Below are positions 1 through 8,459 of a stretch of 64,000 bases of DNA, piece after piece. A program made the translations under genes and the position numbers. The notes under the pieces were generated by a model. It was not told where the DNA came from, made no database searches, and saw nothing but the letters and a program-made list of their open reading frames with translations. Numbering within the stretch: position 1 is the first letter of the stretch; each line of letters begins with the position of its first letter. This stretch comes from Sva-07 sp031426215 (GTDB lineage: Bacteria; Actinomycetota; Acidimicrobiia; Acidimicrobiales; Ilumatobacteraceae). Location: the NCBI GenBank assembly GCA_031426215.1, contig JANPKU010000033.1, positions 1-64,000 on the forward strand, in the 5' to 3' direction.

Positions 1-24
1 CCTCCATCAGGGCAATCTGCTCGG

Positions 25-546
25 GTGCGCCGTAGGTCAGGTCTCGCGTCGTTCGCCCGGGCGCTGATCGTCTGCGGTCTGGCCGTCGCTGGTTGTTCGA
101 GCGACGGCGAGTTCAACGCCGCCACGACGATGATCCCACCGTATGAACCGTTGATCGGTGTGCGCGACGGCGACACTCACGAGGTCTTCATCGGTCTCTT
201 CTGCGGAGCCGACTACTTGGATTATGCGGTTAACGACGCGACGTGGCGAGCCGAGGAGTTAGTCGGCGACGACCAGGGTTGGATTCCACCCGAGTGGAGC
301 GTCGTGGCGGAGACAATTGACGGGACATCGGACATGCTGATGGTGCAGATCCTGATGGAGTCCAACGAAAGCCGCTTGATCGCAACCGCCAACGGAAGGT
401 CCGTGGCATATCGACCGATCGCGTCGGGCGACCCCTGCGAACGAGTGCTCGTAGGCGGAATTCGTCACGATGGCCCGCTCAGGTCTTCCGCTCAGTGTTG
501 GCGGCACGCCGCCCGGAAAGTCAGGAAGGCAGACTGTCCGACTTGA
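25..546 (+). CDS. putative secreted lipoprotein, unknown function
   Basis: The 173-residue product begins with an Arg-rich n-region, a hydrophobic stretch and a lipobox (LAVAGC, Cys about residue 24), so it is probably a membrane-anchored lipoprotein. The rest is acidic and soluble, with two further Cys near residues 60 and 138 that could pair; no family is recognised. The reading frame stays open to the window edge, so the true start may lie upstream of this GTG. The last ~35 residues become Arg/Cys-rich and unlike the body, and the gene overlaps the 3' end of a broken convergent lipoprotein gene, so this 3' end may itself be frameshifted. Confidence 0.55.
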   Translation: MRRRSGLASFARALIVCGLAVAGCSSDGEFNAATTMIPPYEPLIGVRDGDTHEVFIGLFCGADYLDYAVNDATWRAEELVGDDQGWIPPEWSVVAETIDGTSDMLMVQILMESNESRLIATANGRSVAYRPIASGDPCERVLVGGIRHDGPLRSSAQCWRHAARKVRKADCPT

Positions 547-948
547 ACCCGTCGCCCGGCGCGGAGGTGCAGTGCACACCCTGCGGCAACGTTTGACCGC
601 GGACGATGGAGTCACAGCGTTCGCGGATCACGCCATCCCCTCCGAGCGTGTCGCGGGTGTGGTCCGTGGTGATCGTCACCTTGTCGCCGTTGAACTCATA
701 TCGGATCGGAATCGGATCGCCTTCAGGAGTCCACGAATCACGTCCCAGACCACCGGACTTCCTCCGCGCACCTCAGAGATGAAACAGTCCGCACCGGTGT
801 CGAAGGCGGTCTCGTCGTAACTGCTCTCCACTGCCGGACACGGGCCGGGTTGGTCGCCGAATACCTTGGACCCATCGCCTCCGCATCCGGCGAGCATCGC
901 CGCCGCTTACACGGCGCTGACCACAATCCCGCCGCGATGCGGCTCCAT
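521..948 (-). pseudogene. broken lipoprotein gene (nonsense codon plus frameshift)
   Basis: Read from an ATG at 948, the frame gives a signal-peptide-like start (MEPHRGGIVVSAV), an in-frame TAA, then AAAMLAGCGGDG with a lipobox. It continues as an acidic, Cys-containing domain to about DVIR near 733, where the frame turns meaningless and soon stops. A neighbouring frame takes over at once (SWTPEGDPIPIRYEF onward) and runs to a TGA at 521. Joined, the pieces make a coherent ~140-residue lipoprotein, so at least two lesions are present. No family is recognised. It may be a decaying gene or sequencing errors. Confidence 0.6.
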
Positions 949-1348
949 CCGTGAAATCTAACCCGAGCAGATCTGCGGCTCGGTGCGGTCGATCGGCTCA
1001 CCTACCTATTGCGGCGAACGGCCTTCCGCCAGCCCCAGGCCACCGCTCGGTACAACAGGTGTGCAAACCAGCGAAGTCCGTCTGCCAGGACGAGAACGAA
1101 GCCATACGGGCTTTGTGCCTGGCTCGGATATCGCTCGCGCCCGACAGCGTGCATCAGCGCTAGGTCGTCATCGTCAGGCTGCTTCGCCGATCCCACTCGC
1201 AGCATCATCACAGGTGCGAGACACCTTTCGATTCCATTAGCGACCGCGGGACACGTCCGGGAGCCGAACTGCCGATCTGTGTGGGTGTCCCCGATGTGCC
1301 GGTATGTGACAGGGCAAACGTTGCCAGACGCCGCGCTAGGTTCGCGCG
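949..1348. other. 400-bp stretch without a convincing gene
   Basis: No reading frame here has convincing codon use. The best is a 69-codon minus-strand frame (1002-1211) ending in a basic, aromatic tail, with no recognisable domain or ribosome site. The stretch lies upstream of the sulfatase-like gene and behind a broken gene, so it may be eroded coding sequence. I see no clear promoter. Confidence 0.3.
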
Positions 1349-2665
1349 ATGGGAACGATCAGAGAACTCGCCGAAGAGCACTGGCAGGGACGCGGCGAAC
1401 TGGTGCACACCCATCACCCGGTTCAGCCGATCCACGTGCATCACGACGACGGCACGCACACCACGGCGAGCGAGGAGATCGGCGAGGGTCTGCTGACGCT
1501 GAAATCGATCGCGTCGGTCAACGCGCTCGACACCGGAGACGGCCTCGTGATGCTCGACACCGGCGGTGCGTTCGACCGCCAGACCGTCTACGACGCCGTA
1601 CGCAGCTGGCGCCCCGATGCGCCGGTGCGGGCAGCGGTCTATTCGCACCACCACGTCGACCACGTGCTCGGTACGGCGCTGTTCGACGCCGAAGCAGCGG
1701 ACAACGGCTGGGAGCGTCCGGTCGTGTACGCGCACGAAGCGCTGCCCGCCCACTTCCGCCGCTACGAACAGACAGGCGGCTGGAACACCGCCATCAACCG
1801 CCGCCAGTTCGCCATCGACGTCCCCCAGTTCTCGTGGCCGAGCGAGTACCGCGACCCCGATGTCACGTATGCCAAGCACCTCACGTTCACCCGTGGTGAT
1901 CTCACCTTCGAGTTGCACCATGCCCGCGGCGAGACCGACGATGCCACCTGGACCTGGGTGCCCGAACGCAAGGTGGTGCACCCGGGCGACTTGTTCATCT
2001 GGGCGTTGCCGAACGCCGGAAATCCGCAGAAGGTGCAGCGCTACCTGTCCGACTGGGGCGCGGCGCTGCGCCAGATGGCGGCGCTGCGACCGGAGATCCT
2101 GCTCGCAGGCCACGGCCTGCCGATCTTCGGCGCTGATCGCATCGTGGCCGCGCTCACCGACACCGCCGAGTTGCTCGAATCGGTCGAGAGCCAGACGCTG
2201 GCAATCATGAACCAGGGCAAGAACCTCGACACGTGCCTCCACGAGGTGACCGTGCCGGCCCATCTCGCCGACAAGCCGTATCTGCAGGCGGTGTACGACC
2301 ACCCGCAGTTCCTGATCCGCAACGTGTGGCGCCGCTACGGAGGCTGGTGGGACGGCGAGCCCGACAACCTGTTGCCGTCACCACGTGCGCAGCAGGCCGC
2401 CGAGTGGGTCGAACTCGCCGGTGGCGTCGACAAGGTGCTCGCCCGCACGCAGGAGGTGCTCGCCGGAGGCGATGCTCGTCTGGCCTGTCACCTCGTGGAG
2501 TTCGCCGCGCTGGCGGCTCCGGGGAACGCCGAGGTCTGGAGCCTGCGTGCCGAGGTCTACGCCGCCCATTCGGCCCAACACACCTCGTCGATGGCGCGCA
2601 ATCTGCTTCGCCACGCCGCCATCGCCAGCGAACAGCGCAAGCGCGACCTCGCCGGCGACTACTGA
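1349..2665 (+). CDS. MBL-fold hydrolase, alkylsulfatase-like
   Basis: A 438-residue metallo-beta-lactamase-fold enzyme. The metal-binding motif is SHHHVDH (residues 99-105: HxHxDH), followed by HARGETDD and HPGD, which supply further metal ligands, and LAGHGLP near residue 250. The C-terminal half (from about 290, with YGGWWDGEPDNLLPSP) matches the dimerization domain of SdsA1/BDS1-type alkyl sulfatases, which release sulfate from alkyl sulfate esters. No signal peptide is seen, so it is probably cytoplasmic, unlike secreted SdsA1. It is a single gene closed by a strong hairpin. Family membership is firm; the substrate is inferred. Confidence 0.85.
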   Translation: MGTIRELAEEHWQGRGELVHTHHPVQPIHVHHDDGTHTTASEEIGEGLLTLKSIASVNALDTGDGLVMLDTGGAFDRQTVYDAVRSWRPDAPVRAAVYSHHHVDHVLGTALFDAEAADNGWERPVVYAHEALPAHFRRYEQTGGWNTAINRRQFAIDVPQFSWPSEYRDPDVTYAKHLTFTRGDLTFELHHARGETDDATWTWVPERKVVHPGDLFIWALPNAGNPQKVQRYLSDWGAALRQMAALRPEILLAGHGLPIFGADRIVAALTDTAELLESVESQTLAIMNQGKNLDTCLHEVTVPAHLADKPYLQAVYDHPQFLIRNVWRRYGGWWDGEPDNLLPSPRAQQAAEWVELAGGVDKVLARTQEVLAGGDARLACHLVEFAALAAPGNAEVWSLRAEVYAAHSAQHTSSMARNLLRHAAIASEQRKRDLAGDY

Positions 2666-2673
2666 CACTCGTG

Positions 2674-2746
2674 AAACCCCTGTTTGCGTTGCAGTCCGGG
2701 TGGCCCGCCCCACCGGGACTGCAACGCAAACGGGGGGTTTTTTACC
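2674..2746. terminator. strong terminator between convergent genes
   Basis: A 16-bp perfect stem (GTTTGCGTTGCAGTCC and its complement), extended by a C-run/G-run, ends in TTTTTT on the plus strand. It terminates the sulfatase-like gene. It also overlaps the stop codon of the convergent aldehyde dehydrogenase gene and may act both ways. Confidence 0.85.
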
Positions 2747-4169
2747 AGTTGGTGGCGATGTACTGGGTCTCGCAGAACTCGTAGATTCCCTCGCTCGCAC
2801 CTTCGCGACCGAGGCCCGACTGCTTCATGCCACCGAACGGGGCTGCCGGATCGGACACCGCTCCACGGTTGAGCCCGACCATGCCGGCCTGGATGCGTTC
2901 GCTGACGGCGAGACCGCGGCGCAGGTCCTGGGTGTAGACGTACGCACTCAGTCCCATCTCCGTGTCGTTCGCAACGGCGATCATCTCGTCGGTGTCGTCG
3001 AACGTCATCACCGGCGCCACCGGTCCGAAGATCTCGTGCCGGGTGATTTCATCGCCGGGGCGGACGTTGCCCAACACGGTCGGCGGGTAGAAGTGACCGG
3101 GGCCATCGACGGCACCGCCGCCGGTGGCGATCGTGGCGCCGTGATCGGCAGCAGCGGTGACCAGCTCGTTGATCGACGCGACGGCCTTGGCGTTGATCAT
3201 CGGCCCACACGTCACGCCGTCGTCGAACCCGCTGCCGATTCGCACGTCGGCCATCGCCGCGGCGAACATCCGGGTGAACTCGTCGGCCACCTTGGCGTGC
3301 ACGAGGAAGCGGTTCGCCGCGGTGCAGGTCTCGGCCGAGTGACGCATCTTGGCCACCATTGCCCCTGCGACGGCAGCATCGAGATCGGCGTCGTCGAAAA
3401 CGATGAACGGTGCGTTCCCTCCGAGCTCCATGACCGTCTTGAGCACCCGATCCGCTGCCCGCTTGAGCAGCACGACGCCGACCTCGGTCGACCCGGTGAA
3501 CGACACCATCCGCGTCGCTGGATGATCGACCGCAGCGTCGAACCATGCGCCTGACGACAGCGTCGGCACGATGTTGACCACGCCGGAGGGGAGGCCCGCC
3601 TCGTGGAGGAGTTCGCCGATCCGCAACGCCGTCAGCGGGGTCTCGCGTGGCGGCTTGATCACCACGGCGTTGCCGGCCGCCAGGGCGGGCGCCAGCTTGC
3701 GGGTGATCATGGCAGCCGGGAAGTTCCATGGGGTGACGATCACGACCACACCCATGGGGGGATGGTGCACCACGATCCGGTTCGTTCCCGCCGGAGCCAT
3801 ACCGAGGGACCCATGGATGCGCACCGCCTCCTCGGAGTTCCATCGGAAGAACTCTGCGGCGTAGGCGATCTCGCCACGAGCGTCGGCGAGCGGCTTGCCG
3901 TGTTCGAGCGTGATCAGGCGCGCCAGTTCCTCGGTGTGATCGGTCATCAGCTGCCACGTGCGGCGCAGGATCTCGCCACGCTCGCGAGGTGGTGTCGCGG
4001 CCCACGCACCCTGCGCCTGCGCTGCCGCCTCGCATGCGGCGGTCGCATCGGCGACGGTCCCTGCGGCCACCGAGGCGACCACCTCCTCGTTGGCCGGGTT
4101 CTCGACATCGAAACGCTCGGAGTCTGCACCGTCTCGCCACTCGCCATCGATCAACAACTGCGTCTGCAT
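2742..4169 (-). CDS. NAD(P)-dependent aldehyde dehydrogenase, succinate-semialdehyde type
   Basis: A full-length (475-residue) aldehyde dehydrogenase. It has the cofactor-binding TPWNFP motif, GSTEVG, the general base Glu in MELGGN (about residue 248) and the catalytic Cys in AETCTAANRF (about 282). The CTAANRF context resembles actinobacterial GabD1-type succinate-semialdehyde dehydrogenases, which oxidise succinate semialdehyde to succinate; other aldehydes remain possible. The ATG at 4169 gives a typical family N-terminus (MQTQLLIDGEW); a GTG at 4184 is an alternative. It ends inside the shared terminator. The copper operon upstream reads in the same direction, about 48 bp away. Confidence 0.85.
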   Translation of the reverse strand: MQTQLLIDGEWRDGADSERFDVENPANEEVVASVAAGTVADATAACEAAAQAQGAWAATPPRERGEILRRTWQLMTDHTEELARLITLEHGKPLADARGEIAYAAEFFRWNSEEAVRIHGSLGMAPAGTNRIVVHHPPMGVVVIVTPWNFPAAMITRKLAPALAAGNAVVIKPPRETPLTALRIGELLHEAGLPSGVVNIVPTLSSGAWFDAAVDHPATRMVSFTGSTEVGVVLLKRAADRVLKTVMELGGNAPFIVFDDADLDAAVAGAMVAKMRHSAETCTAANRFLVHAKVADEFTRMFAAAMADVRIGSGFDDGVTCGPMINAKAVASINELVTAAADHGATIATGGGAVDGPGHFYPPTVLGNVRPGDEITRHEIFGPVAPVMTFDDTDEMIAVANDTEMGLSAYVYTQDLRRGLAVSERIQAGMVGLNRGAVSDPAAPFGGMKQSGLGREGASEGIYEFCETQYIATNW

Positions 4170-4217
4170 ACCCACATCATGCACCGTCGCGACGCCTTCG
4201 ACCCACGACGTCGGTCG

Positions 4218-4424
4218 TCAAGCGACGTCGTAGCCGGCGTCGTCGATCGCAGCACGGATGGCAGCGTCGTCGCCGCCCGTGACGGTGACCTCCTTCGCTT
4301 CGATGTCGACGTCGACCGACGCGACATCGGCAACCGCAGACACCTCGCCTTCGATGGCACGCTTGCAGTGGTCACAGCTGATGCTCGGAACCGAATAGGT
4401 CCGGGTGATCTGATCGATGGTCAT
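4218..4424 (-). CDS. copZ: copper chaperone, CopZ-like
   Basis: A 68-residue single heavy-metal-associated domain with the Cu(I)-binding CxxC motif (SCDHC, about residues 17-20) and the usual beta-alpha-beta-beta-alpha-beta pattern ending in AIDDAGYDV. It would bind Cu(I) in the cytoplasm and deliver it to the ATPase encoded just upstream, with which it overlaps by 4 bp (ATGA), implying translational coupling. It is the last gene of the MerR-copA-copZ operon. Confidence 0.9.
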   Translation of the reverse strand: MTIDQITRTYSVPSISCDHCKRAIEGEVSAVADVASVDVDIEAKEVTVTGGDDAAIRAAIDDAGYDVA

Positions 4425-6697
4425 GCAACGAGTTCCTGTTCTCTCAATGGGTTGGACGAGGCGGAGCGGGCAGCTGATGCGGAGCGGCGGTAGCCGTCGA
4501 ACCGTCGCAGACGCAAGCTGTTCGACACGACGAACAACGACGAGATGCCCATCGCCCCTGCCGCGATCATCGGGTTGAGGATCCCGAACGCCGCGAGCGG
4601 GATTGCGGCGGCGTTGTAGGCGAATGCCCAGAAAAGATTGCCCTTGATGGTGCTGAGGGTCCGCCGCGAGAGCGCCACTGCGTCGGCCACAGCGCGCAGG
4701 TCACCCGACACGATCGTGAGGTCGGACGCCTCGATCGCCACGTCGGTCCCCGTGCCGATGGCGATACCGAGATCCGCCTGGGCCAGCGCCGGGGCATCGT
4801 TGATGCCGTCGCCGACCATCGCCACGCGATGACCCTCGGCCTGCAGTCGCACGATTTCGGCTGCCTTCGCGTCGGGAAGGACTTCGGAGATCACGACATC
4901 GACGCCCACCGCTGCACCCACCGAACGTGCAGTGCGGTCGTTGTCGCCGGTGAGCAGTGTCACGGTGAGCCCGAGGTCGTGGAACGCCTCGACCGCTTCG
5001 ACCGAGGTGGGCTTCACCGTGTCAGCCACCACCAGCACCGCTTCGGCGACACCGGCACGACCTGCGAAGACCGCAGTGTTGCCTGCGCGTTCCGCGGCGG
5101 CGCCCGCTCGTTCGACCGATGCCGGCACCGTTTCGAACAGTTGGCGGCGACCGACGCGAATCTCGACACCATCGACCGTGGCCACCACGCCGATGCCCGG
5201 CCGGTTCGTGAATCCCTCGACGGGGCCGGGCAACGCGCCGCGTGACGACGCGGCCGCCGCGATCGACTGGGCGATCGGATGCTCGGAGCGCTCCTCGATC
5301 GCGCCGGCAAGGCCGAGCAGCACATCGGAAGGGGCGTCGGGTGCGACGACGTCGACGAGCGCCATGCGTCCCTCGGTGACCGTGCCGGTCTTGTCGAGCA
5401 CGATGGTGTCGATTCGACGGGTGTCCTCGAGCACCTCGCCACCCTTGATGATCACACCGAGCTGCGCCGCCCTGCCGGTGCCGACCATGATGCCGAGCGG
5501 CGTGGCCAAGCCGAGGGCGCACGGGCAGGCGATGATCAAGACTGCGACGGCCGCGGTGAATGCGTCGTTCGCGTCGCCAGCGATCGCCAGCCAGGCCAGG
5601 AGCGTGACCACGGCGATACCGATCGCCGTCGGCACGAACACGGCCGCAACCCGGTCGGCAAGTCGCTGGACTTCCGCACGGCTGCCTTGGGCCTCGTCGA
5701 CGAGCCGGATGATCTGGGCCAGTGCAGTGTCGGTGCCCACGCGGGTGGCCTCGACGACAAGCGACCCGTTGGCGTTCACGGTGGCTCCGATGACCTCGTC
5801 GCCGGGTGCGACATCGACCGGCACCGGCTCGCCCGTGACCATCGACGCATCGACACTGGAGTGGCCGTCGACGACGATGCCATCGGTGGCGATCTTCTCA
5901 CCCGGGCGCACCAAGAACCTCGTGCCGACCGTCAGCTGCTCCAACGGTATGTCGGTGCCGTCCTCCAGTCGGGCCGAACGAACGCCGAGGTCGGCGAGTG
6001 CGCGTATCGCATCGCCCGATCGCCGCTTCGCGCGGATCTCCAACCACTTGCCGATGAGGATCAGCGCGACGATCACTGCACCGGTCTCGTAGTACACATG
6101 GGCACCACCGGAGCCGGACATCGACATCGAGCCCATGTCCGACGTACCTGTGGACGAATCGCCGACACCGCCGACGAGCACTACTGTCGACCACGTCCAA
6201 GCCGACAACGTCCCCATCGAGACCAGGGTGTCCATCGTGGTAGCACCGTGACGCAGGTTCATCCATGCCGCCCGGTGGAAGCCCCAGCCGCACCAGAAGA
6301 TGATCGGCGTGGCGAGCGCCCCGACCAGCCACTCCCAGCCCTCGAACTGCAACGAAGACACCATCGAGATCGCGACCACCGGGACACCCAACACGACGGC
6401 CACGATCCAACGGTGTCGCAGATCGGTCTCACGTCCGCGTTCGGCGGCGTCGTGATCGGCGGTGATCGGAGCGCCGTATCCGAGCCGCTCGACGACGGCG
6501 CGCATGTCGGACTCGGCGGCACCGCTGTGCATCACCGTGGCGCGCCCGTTGGCGAAGTTGACCCTGACCTCGTCGACCCCGTCGAGTTTCCCCAACCCTC
6601 GTTGGATCCGATTCGCGCAGGCCGCGCACGTCATTCCCTCGATGGCAATGTCGGAGCGCACCCGTGCCGACACCGGGTCTGAATTCAGCGCAGTCAT
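4421..6697 (-). CDS. copA: copper-exporting P1B-type ATPase
   Basis: A 758-residue membrane pump that uses ATP to move Cu(I) out of the cytoplasm. An N-terminal HMA domain carries GMTCAAC. It is followed by membrane helices, an actuator domain (TGEP), the ion-channel CPC motif (ACPCALG), the phosphorylation site DKTGTVT and the hinge GDGINDAPAL. A Met/Ser/Gly-rich loop between the first helices (GSMSMSGSGG) may help capture copper outside. The ATG at 6697 overlaps the MerR stop (ATGA) and is preferred to an in-frame start at 6730 inside the regulator gene. Confidence 0.95.
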   Translation of the reverse strand: MTALNSDPVSARVRSDIAIEGMTCAACANRIQRGLGKLDGVDEVRVNFANGRATVMHSGAAESDMRAVVERLGYGAPITADHDAAERGRETDLRHRWIVAVVLGVPVVAISMVSSLQFEGWEWLVGALATPIIFWCGWGFHRAAWMNLRHGATTMDTLVSMGTLSAWTWSTVVLVGGVGDSSTGTSDMGSMSMSGSGGAHVYYETGAVIVALILIGKWLEIRAKRRSGDAIRALADLGVRSARLEDGTDIPLEQLTVGTRFLVRPGEKIATDGIVVDGHSSVDASMVTGEPVPVDVAPGDEVIGATVNANGSLVVEATRVGTDTALAQIIRLVDEAQGSRAEVQRLADRVAAVFVPTAIGIAVVTLLAWLAIAGDANDAFTAAVAVLIIACPCALGLATPLGIMVGTGRAAQLGVIIKGGEVLEDTRRIDTIVLDKTGTVTEGRMALVDVVAPDAPSDVLLGLAGAIEERSEHPIAQSIAAAASSRGALPGPVEGFTNRPGIGVVATVDGVEIRVGRRQLFETVPASVERAGAAAERAGNTAVFAGRAGVAEAVLVVADTVKPTSVEAVEAFHDLGLTVTLLTGDNDRTARSVGAAVGVDVVISEVLPDAKAAEIVRLQAEGHRVAMVGDGINDAPALAQADLGIAIGTGTDVAIEASDLTIVSGDLRAVADAVALSRRTLSTIKGNLFWAFAYNAAAIPLAAFGILNPMIAAGAMGISSLFVVSNSLRLRRFDGYRRSASAARSASSNPLREQELVA

Positions 6698-7089
6698 GCG
6701 ATCACCTGGCAGCGATTGGGATCGGTACACGCGGCCACGTCGAGTCGATCGGCTCGCTCGGCCAACTCGAGCATGTCGGCACGAGCGGCCTGAAGGCGTT
6801 CGATCTGCGCGTCGATCGTTTCGAGGTGACGGCGCAGGAACGACACGGTGTGCGCGCAGGTGGCGAGACCGGCGTCCTTCATCGACAGCAGTGTCTCGAT
6901 CTCGGCGAGCGTGAGGCCGCTGGCCTGTGCGTCACGAACGAACCGGAGGCGTTCGACTGCGTCAGCGGAGTACCGGCGATAGCCCGCCGGCGTGCGCTCG
7001 GGTTCGGCGAGCAGGTCGATCGACTCGTAGTACCTGATCGTCTGGGTGGTGACTCCCGACAGTTCAGCCAATGCCCCGATTCGCATCAC
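6694..7089 (-). CDS. MerR-family metal-responsive regulator (CueR-like)
   Basis: A 131-residue MerR protein: winged-helix DNA-binding domain (IGALAELSGVTTQTIRYYE), long dimerization helix, and a metal-binding tail with ACTDPNRC at residues ~122-128. CueR uses a C-x7-C pair for Cu(I); here the spacing is C-x5-C, and a third Cys sits at LATCAH in the dimer helix. Gene order (regulator-copA-copZ) argues for copper sensing. It should activate its own operon from the dyad just upstream, at 7107-7128. Metal identity is inferred from context. Confidence 0.88.
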   Translation of the reverse strand: MMRIGALAELSGVTTQTIRYYESIDLLAEPERTPAGYRRYSADAVERLRFVRDAQASGLTLAEIETLLSMKDAGLATCAHTVSFLRRHLETIDAQIERLQAARADMLELAERADRLDVAACTDPNRCQVIA

Positions 7090-7106
7090 GTCAGGCTATC
7101 GGACAA

Positions 7107-7128
7107 ACCTTGCAGTCCACTTGAAGGT
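7107..7128 (-). promoter_or_regulatory. MerR-type operator dyad of the copper operon
   Basis: On the minus strand, ACCTTCAAGT and ACTGCAAGGT form an inverted repeat with 8 of 10 matching positions around a GG centre. The outer ACCTT/AAGGT arms are the CueR/ZntR operator hallmark. It lies just before the regulator gene, where such sites span the stretched spacer between the -35 and -10 boxes. Confidence 0.7.
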
Positions 7129-7134
7129 TGAGAA

Positions 7135-7148
7135 CCGAGTCGTCTCGG
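7135..7148. terminator. small hairpin, possible terminator
   Basis: CCGAG-TCGT-CTCGG forms a 5-bp stem with a 4-nt loop just past the 3' end of the 7164-8408 gene. No clear T-run follows, so a terminator role is weak. Confidence 0.3.
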
Positions 7149-7163
7149 CGCCGCCGACCCGCC

Positions 7164-8408
7164 TCAGCCGCAGTATCCGAGCGAACAGCGTTCGGCAGGA
7201 AGCAGACGTCGCGGCGGCGCGGTGATCGCTCCGAACGTCGGCCGGTAGTTCACCGAAGCGATGCCGTCCCAGCGGTTGTGCGACAGCCCGAACACCAACT
7301 GACCCGGCGTGGCCGACGGGATCCAGCTGGCGAAGTAGTTGTTGCAGTCGGCACACTTCTTCGCAGGACTCCATTCGGCGACCACCGTGAACGGTCCGAC
7401 CGGACGCAACGAGTACTCCACGACGATGCGATCACCCCACCAGTCGCCGACCTTGGTGATCACCATCCACTGGTTGTCGACGTACTGGAACTGGCTGGCG
7501 TTCACCATGCGCGAGGTGTCGAGGATCGGGACGGCGGCGGCCGGATCGGACCGCCAACCGGCGCCAGTCCAATAGGAGGGCGCAGCGAGCAACTGTCCCT
7601 TCGGCACGCGTGCAACGGTCACTCGGCTCGCGCAGGCGAAATCGTGGGCGACCACGAAGATGTACGGGTCGTAGCCGAACTGACGGTGGCACTGTGCGAA
7701 CAGATACGTCCACGTGTTGTCCGACTCGATCGAGAAGCCGTACAGCGATGTCGACGAGTCGGCCGGTCGGGTGGTGGATCGCACGGCGAACGTGGTGATG
7801 TCGACCACGGCAACCACCGTCGACGTCGGTTCGGTTCGCGTGAGATATCGCGGGCCTCGCTCGTTCATCTCGGCCGCGAATACGTAGAGCAACCCGTCGG
7901 CGCCCATCTCGGCGCCCAGCGGCCAGAACCACCGAACGAACGGCATCGTGTCGGAGGCGAAGAGCCAGGGTCGCGGATCAGCCGCCGTACCGCCCATCAG
8001 CACCCGGAAGCAGGCTCCGTCCTGCACCATCGCAATGTTGTGCACCAGGCGCGTGCCACCGGTCGGGAGGCGAACCTCGGCGTCCTGGAAGGTCCACAGC
8101 ACACGACCCCCCGGCAACGGCGTGGCGCGCTGATAGTCGGCACCGATCACGCCGCCGGGTTCCGCCGCGAACAAGCGGTCGAGTTGGTCGGGCGTCGCCG
8201 CAGCGAGACAGGTCGGATCGCTCAGCCTCGACGCGACGGACGGCGAGGGGGCACCCACGACCAGGACCACCGCCGCACATACCACGAGCGCGGTGACGAC
8301 CACGCTCGAACGACGGGCCGATCGCCGGACACGATCGGCGAGCACTTGGCCGCGATCGTCGGGACGTCGTGCAGCGGCCACGAAGGCCATGTTCGCACAT
8401 CGCAGCAA
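7164..8408 (-). CDS. secreted protein, beta-propeller-like (paralogue of 15775-17526)
   Basis: A 414-residue protein with an N-terminal membrane segment (residues ~36-55, VVVTALVVCAAVVLVVGAP) that is a signal peptide or anchor. The body holds repeated short motifs: GADYQRATPLPGGRVLWTFQD, VHNIAMVQDGACFRVL, RWFWPLGAEMGADG, VPKGQLLAAPSYWTGAGW. These resemble five-bladed propeller proteins of the DUF4185/DUF5005 type, related to glycoside hydrolase folds; function unknown. Several Cys (CNN, ERCSLGYC at the C-terminus) suggest disulfides outside the cell. The same motifs in the same order occur in the protein at 15775-17526. Fold assignment is inference; paralogy is clear. Confidence 0.75.
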   Translation of the reverse strand: MLRCANMAFVAAARRPDDRGQVLADRVRRSARRSSVVVTALVVCAAVVLVVGAPSPSVASRLSDPTCLAAATPDQLDRLFAAEPGGVIGADYQRATPLPGGRVLWTFQDAEVRLPTGGTRLVHNIAMVQDGACFRVLMGGTAADPRPWLFASDTMPFVRWFWPLGAEMGADGLLYVFAAEMNERGPRYLTRTEPTSTVVAVVDITTFAVRSTTRPADSSTSLYGFSIESDNTWTYLFAQCHRQFGYDPYIFVVAHDFACASRVTVARVPKGQLLAAPSYWTGAGWRSDPAAAVPILDTSRMVNASQFQYVDNQWMVITKVGDWWGDRIVVEYSLRPVGPFTVVAEWSPAKKCADCNNYFASWIPSATPGQLVFGLSHNRWDGIASVNYRPTFGAITAPPRRLLPAERCSLGYCG

Positions 8409-8459
8409 TGAGCGGACACCGGACAGCGCACCGCCAGCGGGAGGTCGAGCGAGGCAGGG

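Noticed and set aside
1002..1211. 69-codon minus-strand frame
   Set aside because: No ribosome site, family or supporting context; kept only as a note in the non-coding stretch.
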